This document shows positions 56,878 to 64,000 of a stretch of 64,000 bases of DNA, piece by piece (position 1 is the first letter of the stretch; every line of letters starts with the position of its first letter). The position numbers and the translations under genes are program-made. Source of the stretch: Mycolicibacterium canariasense (GTDB lineage Bacteria > Actinomycetota > Actinomycetes > Mycobacteriales > Mycobacteriaceae); the NCBI RefSeq assembly GCF_002101555.1, contig NZ_LQOL01000036.1, positions 1-64,000 of the forward strand, given 5' to 3'. Below the pieces are notes generated by a model. The model had not been told where the DNA came from and searched no databases. It worked only from the letters and a program-made list of their open reading frames with translations.

Positions 56878-59628
56878 ATGACGAGCGACGGCGGCGCCGT
56901 CGCGTCCTATGGATTTCGGCGCCAGTATCTTGCTACAGCTGAGGAGATCCTTCGCCTCATCGCTGCGCGCGGCGAGGACTCTGCCGAGTTGGCAGTCATA
57001 ATCGAGCCGACACGTACCGACCTCGTCGGCAGTGACGTGGCCGACGATGATGTGGTCGATTTCGCGATTGCGGCGGGCGAAGAGATTGTCCGTCGCGTCC
57101 AGGTGAAGTCCTCCCGTGCGCCTTCAAGGATGAACCCGCTGAGGTACTCAGACGCTGCCGCGATATTCAAACGAATGGGTGCTGGTGCACATGAAGCCGT
57201 CATCTTGACGAACAAGCCGCTAGCAAAGAAGTTGGTGAATGCCTGCGCCTCACCTACTCGGATTGCTGGCGACGGTGAGATGTACTCCGTTACTGGGCAG
57301 TCGATTACGTCCGGCCAGTCCACACCGGCCAGGCTGATTGTGCGTGATGATCGTCGCGTCGAGGACGTCAAGCAATCAGTGTTGGACCTTGTCCGCCAGA
57401 TACGGCGAGACAACGCCGTCGGCCCAGGCGAACAATCGGCTGCCTTGCTTACGGCCATGATGCTCGACTCCATGTTCGAGGCCGCAGCCGATTTGTCCTC
57501 GCGCAGATGGTCGGCTAGTGAAATTGTCGACTTGCTGTGTCTACCCGATAACCAGATAGCGCACGCTAGGCGACGATTCGACTGGGGCGTGCCGCTGGGC
57601 GTTGAAGTTCCTCGACTGGCATCAGCCGTGGCGCGTACAAATGAACTAGCCACTCTTACAGATCTTTTCAACCAATCCGTCGCCGGGCGGATTCCTCAGG
57701 TCGCCGTACTCTCTGGGACGACCGGGTTCGGAAAGAGCACCATTGCCGCAGACTTTTGCCATCTCAATCGGCACCTCTACGAGCACGTCTGCTGGATCGA
57801 TTCTCGCTCACCTGAACTGCTCGCCGCCCGGATCAAGGATCTCGTGGCACAGATGGGTATCGATGTCGACACCGGTAGTGACGTCGGTGCTGCTTTCCGC
57901 GCGGAGTTGGCGGTCAGCGGCGGCCCTTTCGTTGTGGTGTTCGACGGGGCTCGCCGGCGACAAGACATCGAACCGTTCATACCCTCCAGCGGATGCGGGT
58001 TCGTGATCGTCACAACGACCAACAGCACGGGCTGGTGGCACACCGCCCGGCCCTTGCCGGTTGGCTCGTTTACCGTCGATCAGGCGACTGCATGCTTTGA
58101 GGCATACGCCGGCATAGAGCCCGGTCTACATGCAGACGCTGTCGCCGGGGTCGTGCGGCGCCTGGGGCACGTGCCGCTCGCAATCGCTATGGCGGCGTCA
58201 TACTTTCGCAACGCCGATGAAGATGTCGCGCTGTTGTCGGATAGGTATTTCGAGAGTCTCGAGGCCCTCGAGGACTCAACAGCGGTTCCTGAGGGTTTCG
58301 ACAGGACAGCATTCGCGGCGGTCCAATTTACAGTAACGCAGATTGGGTCCGAGACCGGTGGCGATGAGAACTTCAGGCGGGCGACGCAGCTGCTCATCTA
58401 TCATTCGGCGTTCTTTGCCCCGGAACTTATACCGGTCAACTTAGTGCTGCAGACTGTCGATAGCACGGTGGCGACGCTCGATCTGACTTCGCCGCCGAGT
58501 CCGGTAGAGGCCGATCCCCATGTCCGAAATCGCCTCTTGACGAACCTGCGTACCCAAACCATTGCGCGGCGCCGCACCTATCTAGACGCTTCTGGGTCCG
58601 CGAATCCGGCCAGCGACACGATCAGCATGCACCCTCTGGTGCACGAGATCCTTCGCGCGATCCATGTGAAGGCCGCACCTCGCGACGGATCGGTCATGAA
58701 TTTGGTGACCCTGTTCATGGGGCACCTATACGGGTGGATCATCGCGCTGCGGCCATCGGGTGCGTTCTTCCCGGTCGAGCAGTTACTTGTGCATGCTCAG
58801 TGGATCCTCGACTTTGTCGACACCATCAACATTCCCGCTGACGCCGACGAGCACGATGCATACGTATTTCGTTGTGCCATCCTGTATCTGCGGTATGAGG
58901 TCGCAAATTGCCATTCGTCCCGCGGGAACTATGAGCGCGGGGTTGAACTGATCGAGCAGGCGCTCGACGAGTTCGCCGACGTGACACCGACTATCCATCC
59001 GCAGTGCGCCTTAGCCAAGGCGGCGTGCGACGCAATTGCTGACGTCGAGCTTGGCGGACTCGGAGAACAGCGGGCGTTGCGCTTCGCGCGGCAAGCGATC
59101 AATGAAATTGCGAAGATTGAGCATTTCACCGACGCACCACGGCGCGGGGAGATCATCTACCGGTTAGCCGTACAGGCTGCGCAGGCGATTAACCGATTCG
59201 GTACCGCTGAGACTCGCGCGGTAGCCGAGGAGCTGGCTGGCATCGCCAACCAACAACAGCTGCCGGCTCCGCAAGAGATCGACAAAATCAATCAGATCGA
59301 TCAGTTTCTCAGGACTGGCCAATACCTACAGGCGCTCGCACTGATTCAGATGACACGCGGCGCTAACCCAACCGCGTATCAGAAGGTCATGTTCGACAAC
59401 TTCGAGATCATCGCGAATCTGCACCTACATCGGTTTAATGCCGCCGCCGACGGTATCGACCGCATTCTCGCCGCAGCCGCGGAGGGCCCGCACATGCGTA
59501 CCCATGTCGAGCTGGCCTGCGCAGAGATCGACGCCGCGCTGAATGCCACACACGCCTCCTGGACCGGGAAATCCGCACGGCTGGCGGCGCAGCACAAAGT
59601 GCTGCAGACCTTCAGCAGCACACAGTGA
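56878..59628 (+). CDS. STAND NTPase with N-terminal nuclease-like domain (Avs-like)
   Basis: About 916 residues (ATG 56878; an upstream TTG at 56866 adds four). Residues about 1-110 look like a PD-(D/E)XK or Cap4-type nuclease: an acidic DDDVVDFAI stretch and RRVQVKSS (Q-x-K). Residues about 220-450 are an NB-ARC-like NTPase with GTTGFGKSTIA (Walker A) and FVVVFDGARR (Walker B). The rest is TPR-like helices. This nuclease-STAND-repeat plan matches defence sensors that assemble on recognising a phage protein. No overlap with the methylase gene, so it may act on its own. Confidence 0.75.
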   Translation: MTSDGGAVASYGFRRQYLATAEEILRLIAARGEDSAELAVIIEPTRTDLVGSDVADDDVVDFAIAAGEEIVRRVQVKSSRAPSRMNPLRYSDAAAIFKRMGAGAHEAVILTNKPLAKKLVNACASPTRIAGDGEMYSVTGQSITSGQSTPARLIVRDDRRVEDVKQSVLDLVRQIRRDNAVGPGEQSAALLTAMMLDSMFEAAADLSSRRWSASEIVDLLCLPDNQIAHARRRFDWGVPLGVEVPRLASAVARTNELATLTDLFNQSVAGRIPQVAVLSGTTGFGKSTIAADFCHLNRHLYEHVCWIDSRSPELLAARIKDLVAQMGIDVDTGSDVGAAFRAELAVSGGPFVVVFDGARRRQDIEPFIPSSGCGFVIVTTTNSTGWWHTARPLPVGSFTVDQATACFEAYAGIEPGLHADAVAGVVRRLGHVPLAIAMAASYFRNADEDVALLSDRYFESLEALEDSTAVPEGFDRTAFAAVQFTVTQIGSETGGDENFRRATQLLIYHSAFFAPELIPVNLVLQTVDSTVATLDLTSPPSPVEADPHVRNRLLTNLRTQTIARRRTYLDASGSANPASDTISMHPLVHEILRAIHVKAAPRDGSVMNLVTLFMGHLYGWIIALRPSGAFFPVEQLLVHAQWILDFVDTINIPADADEHDAYVFRCAILYLRYEVANCHSSRGNYERGVELIEQALDEFADVTPTIHPQCALAKAACDAIADVELGGLGEQRALRFARQAINEIAKIEHFTDAPRRGEIIYRLAVQAAQAINRFGTAETRAVAEELAGIANQQQLPAPQEIDKINQIDQFLRTGQYLQALALIQMTRGANPTAYQKVMFDNFEIIANLHLHRFNAAADGIDRILAAAAEGPHMRTHVELACAEIDAALNATHASWTGKSARLAAQHKVLQTFSSTQ

Positions 59629-59706
59629 ACAGAGTCCGCGTCCGGCTGCACATCGAGATCGATGTGAGTCGGATCAGCCGGCGACTCGTTGAATCGCTTG
59701 GAACTT

Positions 59707-60216
59707 TCATGTTGCCGGCCCCAGCGCCTTGAACTGCCTTCTATACAAGAGGGCTCCCTGCTCGATTCTGCGTAAACCATCCATCGTGCTCTCCAGGTCT
59801 CGGTTGAGCTGCGCGAGCGCAGTCTGCACGACCTCTGGGATGACCCCATCGAACGCGCTGTCGTCGGTGGGAATGATGTGTGACTCGATTGCCTGTTCCA
59901 CGGTCACTACACGGTCACGAAGACCCAGCAGGTAATCAGATGTCGGGACGACCAGCTCCTTGCTTAGCTTTTCAAAACCGTCCTTCGCTGCCGTCAGCTG
60001 ATCGATCATTGTCTCGCTTGGCCACCGCCCCCTGGCAACTTGGGCTTCACCTGCCTTTGTGTTGTGGTACAGCGCCTCGCAGTACTGCTTGAGGAACTTC
60101 CGACGATCCCGTTGGAGAGTCCGAACCGGCTCCCGATGCGAACGCCAGAGGTTGTAGAGGCTGATGAAGAATCCGAGGACGCCAAGAATGGTGCCGATCA
60201 GCGTGTAGACCCACAT
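59707..60216 (-). CDS. Small membrane protein of the element
   Basis: From ATG 60216, 169 residues: an N-terminal membrane helix (MWVYTLIGTILGVLGFFISL), then a soluble helical domain of about 140 residues with basic EPVRTLQRDRRKFLKQY. The frame extends further upstream but that part is arginine-rich noise. It is the only reverse-strand gene in the element. It could be a membrane effector or regulator linked to the STAND gene, or unrelated cargo. No family recognised. Confidence 0.55.
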   Translation of the reverse strand: MWVYTLIGTILGVLGFFISLYNLWRSHREPVRTLQRDRRKFLKQYCEALYHNTKAGEAQVARGRWPSETMIDQLTAAKDGFEKLSKELVVPTSDYLLGLRDRVVTVEQAIESHIIPTDDSAFDGVIPEVVQTALAQLNRDLESTMDGLRRIEQGALLYRRQFKALGPAT

Positions 60217-60325
60217 GCTTGAAACGCTATCCGAGCGGGCCGACAGCCAACGGATCGATCCCTGTCCTTGGAACGCAGACCGCTGCTCTGCGGGCGTCGG
60301 AACGATGAGGAGTCGGGCTTTGCGG

Positions 60326-60351
60326 CAACACGCTGAAAGCCTGTACGGAAC
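60326..60351 (-). repeat. Right terminal inverted repeat of the element
   Basis: CAACAC (60326-60331) and TACGGAAC (60344-60351) are the inverted counterparts of the left end. Directly outside lies the palindrome TCCGTACGGA at 60353-60362, which spans the hsdM PYG codons. Confidence 0.6.
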
Positions 60352-61250
60352 CTCCGTACGGATTTGACTGGAAGGCATCGAAAGAAACAGTCGAGAAAGA
60401 GTCGCTCGCGCAGGGTTCCCGGTTTTCGCACGGCCTGCCGTCAGTCGGCGACGGGCAGATGCTCTTCCTGACCCATCTCGCGCACAAGATGCGCCCATCC
60501 CACGAGGGCGGGGGCCGCGCCGGCATCGTCCTCAACGGCTCACCACTGTTCAACGGCGCGGCCGAATCCGGGCCGTCGAAGATCCGGCAGTGGCTGCTGG
60601 AGACCGATCTGGTGGAGGCGATCGTCGCGTTGCCGACCAACATGTTCTTCAACACCGGCATCGCCACCTACATCTGGCTGCTCGACAACACCAAACGAGC
60701 TGAGCGACAAGGCAAAGTCCAGTTGATCGACGCCACCGCGTTCTGGACCAAGATTCGAAAGAACCTCGGGTCGAAGAACCGCGAGGTCGACGCCGACGCC
60801 CGCGACCGCATCCTGGGCCTCTACGACGCGTTCGACGAAGCCGACCCCGACTACTCGAAAGTGTTCACCGCCAACGACTTCGCCTACTGGACGATCACCG
60901 TCGAGCGGCCGCTGCTCGACGAGGCTGGCAACCTGGTCACAGACAGCAAGGGCAATCCGAAACCCGATCCGAAGAGACGTGACACTGAGAACATTCCGTT
61001 CACCTACGGCGGCAACGCCGACGGCGACGCCGCCCGAGCCGCGACGATAAAGGCGTATGTCGCGGCCGAGGTGCTGCCGCATGTACCCGACGCGTGGGTG
61101 GATACGAAGAAAACCAAAGTCGGCTACGAGATCCCGTTCACCCGCCACTTCTACAAGTACGTGCCACCGCGCCCTCTCGCCGAGATCGACGCCGACCTCG
61201 AGAAGCAGGTCGCCAAGATCCTGGAACTGCTGCGGGAGGTGGAGGGGTGA
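60351..61250 (+). pseudogene. hsdM: hsdM 3' part
   Basis: HsdM homology resumes in frame at PPYGFDWKASKETVEKE and continues to a normal end (PPRPLAEIDADLEKQVAKIL). Conserved features include GGGRAGIVLNGSPLFNG and IRQWLLETDLVEAIVALPTNMFFNTGIATYIWLL-type motifs. The first internal ATG is 60459, so a C-terminal fragment might be made, but without motif I. Overlaps hsdS by 4 bases, showing the old operon. Confidence 0.9.
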
Positions 61251-62470
61251 CGCTAGTAGAGACGAGTGCTGTCGACTGGCTGCCGACCCTCAAGCCCGGC
61301 TGGACACTGCGACCGCTGTGGTCGATGTTTGAGCGCATCAAAGACATCGACCACCCGGAAGAACAGATGCTGTCAGTGTTCCGTGACTACGGAGTGGTGG
61401 CCAAAGACTCACGAGACAACCTCAACAAGACCGCCGATAACCGCAGCATCTACCAGCTCGTCCACCCGGGGTGGCTAGTCACCAACAGAATGAAAGCCTG
61501 GCAAGGATCAGTCGGAATCTCCTCGCTGCGGGGCATCGTGTCGGGTCACTACATCTGCTTCGCGCCGCGCCACAGCGAAGACCCCGACTATCTGAACTGG
61601 TTGTTCCGATCTCCCCCGTACGCGCACGCTTACGCCCTCTTGTCGCGCGGTGTTCGGATCGGCCAGGTGGAGATCGACAACGACGATTACCGACTGCTGC
61701 CGGTGCTGCTCCCACCGCCGGGAGAGCAGCGTGCCATCGCCGCCTACCTAGACCGCGAAACGGCCCGCATCGAGACGCTCATCGAGGAGCAGCAACACCT
61801 GATCGAACTGCTGCTGGAACGTCGCCGGTCTGTGGCAGATGAGTTGCTTCGTCGTACGTCTGCTGTGTGCCCCCTCAAACGCGTAACAGCCGATGTAACG
61901 GTCGGAATCGTGGTTAATCCAGCAGCGTGGTACGTGGAGCGTGGTGTGCCTGCGCTGCGAGGTCTGAATGTGCGCCCGGGATACATCAATCCGACCGATC
62001 TTGTATACCTATCAGCCGAGGGCGACGCACGGCACGAGAAGTCACGCCTTCGTACCGGCGACGTGGTTGTCGTTCGGACCGGCCAAGCAGGCGCGGCCGC
62101 AGTGGTTCCGCCCGACCTCGACGAATCGAACGCGATTGACCTGCTGATAATTCGACCTGGGCCCAAGGTAGACCCAAATTTTCTTGTCGCGTATCTGAAC
62201 GCCCCGTCAACCAAAACGCGGATAACCGAAGGTTCAGTCGGAGCCATCCAAGGCCACTTCAACGTGGCAGCACTTAGGGAACTGTCCTTTCCTGTGCTGG
62301 GCATCGCTGAGCAGCGCGACTACGTAGAGCAGTGGCTTTATCGGTCACGGGCAATAGACACGCTGATCGCTGAGACGGAGCAGTTCATCGAACTGTCCCG
62401 GGAGCGCCGGTCGGCGTTGATCACCGCCGCGGTGACCGGTCAGATCGACGTCCGAGCCGAGGTGGCCTGA
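61247..62470 (+). CDS. hsdS: Type I restriction-modification specificity subunit
   Basis: A 407-residue HsdS from GTG 61247. There are two target-recognition halves, each followed by a conserved helical spacer: PPPGEQRAIAAYLDRETARI with ELLLERRR in the middle, and GIAEQRDYVEQWLYRSRAI with SRERRSALITAAVTGQIDV at the end. The two halves read the two parts of a split DNA site. It appears intact but lacks a working HsdM partner in this locus while the element is present. Confidence 0.9.
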   Translation: MTLVETSAVDWLPTLKPGWTLRPLWSMFERIKDIDHPEEQMLSVFRDYGVVAKDSRDNLNKTADNRSIYQLVHPGWLVTNRMKAWQGSVGISSLRGIVSGHYICFAPRHSEDPDYLNWLFRSPPYAHAYALLSRGVRIGQVEIDNDDYRLLPVLLPPPGEQRAIAAYLDRETARIETLIEEQQHLIELLLERRRSVADELLRRTSAVCPLKRVTADVTVGIVVNPAAWYVERGVPALRGLNVRPGYINPTDLVYLSAEGDARHEKSRLRTGDVVVVRTGQAGAAAVVPPDLDESNAIDLLIIRPGPKVDPNFLVAYLNAPSTKTRITEGSVGAIQGHFNVAALRELSFPVLGIAEQRDYVEQWLYRSRAIDTLIAETEQFIELSRERRSALITAAVTGQIDVRAEVA

Positions 62471-62473
62471 GAC

Positions 62474-64000
62474 ATGGCGGTGCACAACGAGATCGAGTTC
62501 GAGAAGGAATTCGCCGAGTACCTGGCCGCCCGCGGCTGGCTGTACTCCCCCGGCGCCACCAAGGGCTACGACCGCGAACGTGCTCTGTTCCCAGAAGACA
62601 TCGTGGGCTGGCTAACTGACACCCAGCCCGAGCAGCTGGCCAAGGTCGTCAAACCCGGATCCGGGGACGCCGCCAAGCAGCAGGCACAGCTGCTTGACCG
62701 GATCGTCAAAGTCCTTGACACACCAATGGACAACGGCGGCGGGACACTGAATCTGCTGCGCAAAGGGTTCTCACACCTGTCCGCGAAGTTTCAGATGTGC
62801 GTGTTCAAACCCGAGTCCACGCTGAACACGAAACGCAACACCGATTACGACGCGGTGCGGGTGCGGGTGATGCGCCAGGTGCGTTTCTCCACGGCTGATG
62901 AGCGGTCGGTGGATCTGGTGTTCTTCATCAACGGGCTCCCAGTCGCGACAGCCGAGCTGAAGACCGACTTCACTCAGACCATCACCGACGCCATCAACCA
63001 GTACCGGACAACGCGGCAGCCAAAAGACGCGGCGACCGGCAAGATTCAGCCGCTGTTCGTCTCCGGTGCCCGCGCACTGGTGCACTTCGCGGTGACCGAA
63101 GCCGAAGTGTGGATGACCACCGCCCTAGCCGGCGAGAGAACACACTTCCTGCCGTTCAACCGTGGCGCCGAAGACGGCGGGGCCGGCAACCCGATCAACC
63201 CCGCCGGTCCCCGCAGCTCCTACCTTTGGGAGCGGGTGCTGCAGCGCGACGCCTGGCTCAACATTTTCGGCCGGCTCATGTACATCAAGCACGAGTCGCA
63301 CACCGACCCGATCAGCGGCAAGACCACCCGGTCCGCATCGCTGCGATTCCCGCGTTTCCACCAGTGGGAGGTCGTCACCAAACTCACCAACGCGGTCACC
63401 ACCGAAGGTGTCGGCAAGCGGTACCTGATTCAGCATTCGGCCGGATCGGGCAAGACCGACTCGATTGCCTGGACAGCGCACCGGATGGCGCGCCTGCAAG
63501 TCGACAACAAGAAAGTGTTCGACTCGGTCATCGTCATCACCGACCGCAACGTCCTCGATGCGCAACTGCAGGACGCGATCAAGCAGATCGACAACGACGC
63601 CGGCATCGTGGTTGCCATTGACCGATCCGCGATCGCCAAGGCCGGCGACGATGTCAAGTCGAAGGCAGGCCTGCTGGCGCAGGCGCTGACCGGCGGCAAG
63701 CTGATCGTCGTCGTGACCATTCAGACGTTCCCGTTCGCGATGGACGCAATCCGGAAGAACAAAGGGCTCAAAGGAAAGACGTTCGCTGTCATCGCCGATG
63801 AAGCGCACTCGTCGCAGTCCGGGCAGATCGCGAGCAAGCTGAAATCGGTGCTCACGTCGGAGGAGATCGACGACATCGGCGACGGCGGCGAGATCGACAT
63901 CGAAGCGGTGCTCGCAGTGGAGGCGACCGAACGTGCGGAGTCGGCCAACATCTCCTACTTCGCGTTCACCGCGACGCCGAAAGCGAAGACACTGGAGCTG
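62474..64000 (+). CDS. hsdR: Type I restriction subunit, truncated by the window end
   Basis: Starts at ATG 62474, three bases after hsdS. The visible 509 residues have the N-terminal endonuclease core (SVDLVFFINGLPVATAELKT, D...E-x-K) and the start of the translocase: Walker A QHSAGSGKTDS, DEAHSSQSG, and FAFTATPK at the window edge. HsdR needs the HsdM/S complex to act, so with hsdM split it should be silent unless another methylase substitutes. Confidence 0.95.
   Translation, partial: MAVHNEIEFEKEFAEYLAARGWLYSPGATKGYDRERALFPEDIVGWLTDTQPEQLAKVVKPGSGDAAKQQAQLLDRIVKVLDTPMDNGGGTLNLLRKGFSHLSAKFQMCVFKPESTLNTKRNTDYDAVRVRVMRQVRFSTADERSVDLVFFINGLPVATAELKTDFTQTITDAINQYRTTRQPKDAATGKIQPLFVSGARALVHFAVTEAEVWMTTALAGERTHFLPFNRGAEDGGAGNPINPAGPRSSYLWERVLQRDAWLNIFGRLMYIKHESHTDPISGKTTRSASLRFPRFHQWEVVTKLTNAVTTEGVGKRYLIQHSAGSGKTDSIAWTAHRMARLQVDNKKVFDSVIVITDRNVLDAQLQDAIKQIDNDAGIVVAIDRSAIAKAGDDVKSKAGLLAQALTGGKLIVVVTIQTFPFAMDAIRKNKGLKGKTFAVIADEAHSSQSGQIASKLKSVLTSEEIDDIGDGGEIDIEAVLAVEATERAESANISYFAFTATPKAKTLEL

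Larger units (their letters stand above)
44733..60351 (+). mobile_element. 15.6-kb tri-recombinase element inserted in hsdM
   Basis: The borders are defined by where HsdM homology stops and resumes: ...SNPP at the left, PPYGFDWK at the right. The ends carry GTTCCGTA-N10-GTGTTG (left) and its inverted counterpart with N12 (right). There is no long target duplication; the junctions share only CCGCCGT / CCTCCGT. Contents: three adjacent tyrosine recombinases, a small TnpC-like gene, a putative defence cassette of three genes, and one reverse-strand membrane gene. The layout resembles Tn554-type or recombinase-in-trio transposons with site-preferring insertion. Confidence 0.85.

Noticed and set aside
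60459..61250. A separate functional gene for the HsdM C-terminal half
   Set aside because: It begins in the middle of a known domain, has no SAM-binding motif, and continues the interrupted hsdM frame. Kept as a gene fragment.

Overview
The window comes from a high-GC actinobacterium, most likely a mycobacterium (Mycolicibacterium/Mycobacterium-like). The grounds are GTG/TTG-rich starts, a tRNA-Pro(GGG) fragment of mycobacterial type, a DUF732-like secreted protein, a DUF6247-like protein, and ESX-type genes (an EspG-like chaperone and two 100-residue ESX-like proteins). Almost nothing here is housekeeping. It reads as a stack of accessory and mobile DNA.

Layout. (1) 1-5.5 kb: a lipoprotein, a membrane protein and three plus-strand genes (DUF4209-like, a possible PD-(D/E)XK nuclease, an unknown), perhaps cargo of the next element. 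(2) 5.5-11.2 kb: a small integrative element. It has a leftward operon (excisionase, Zn-finger protein, RepA-like ATPase, HTH protein, coiled-coil protein) and a rightward regulator-integrase pair. The integrase ends just before a structured non-coding stretch and the 3' half of a tRNA-Pro(GGG), the probable attachment core. No tRNA 5' half follows, so the DNA to the right is probably a second element inserted at the same site. (3) 11.2-44 kb: plasmid- or ICE-like DNA made of many tiny, often overlapping genes. It includes a HEPN/MNT toxin-antitoxin cluster with a fused double nucleotidyltransferase, a DEDDh exonuclease, a metallophosphoesterase, a helicase with about eight helicase-associated repeats plus a repeat-only partner, Cys-rich miniproteins, a DUF262 protein, a HAD nucleotidase, a DnaJ-like protein, a secreted protease, a secreted transglycosylase, and an ESX-like substrate/chaperone group. 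A 10-bp word (GGACGTGACA) occurs 11 times between 14 and 44 kb; I did not see it elsewhere in the window. (4) 43.9-64 kb: a type I restriction-modification locus, hsdM-hsdS-hsdR (hsdR runs off the window), whose hsdM is split.

The most striking feature is that split. A 15.6-kb element (44733-60351) sits inside the codons for the catalytic NPP(F/Y) motif of HsdM. It has short bipartite inverted ends. It encodes three consecutive large tyrosine recombinases and a small TnpC/DUF6262-like protein (a Tn554-like or recombinase-in-trio arrangement). Its cargo looks like defence: a PLD-nuclease/SNF2-helicase fusion, an overlapping N6-adenine methyltransferase, a STAND NTPase with an N-terminal nuclease-like domain and helical repeats, and a small membrane protein. 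The element has inactivated one restriction system while bringing in another putative one. The cargo methylase's own NPPY codons closely resemble the insertion target.

All calls come from reading the sequence and translations. Family names rest on recognised motifs, not on searches.
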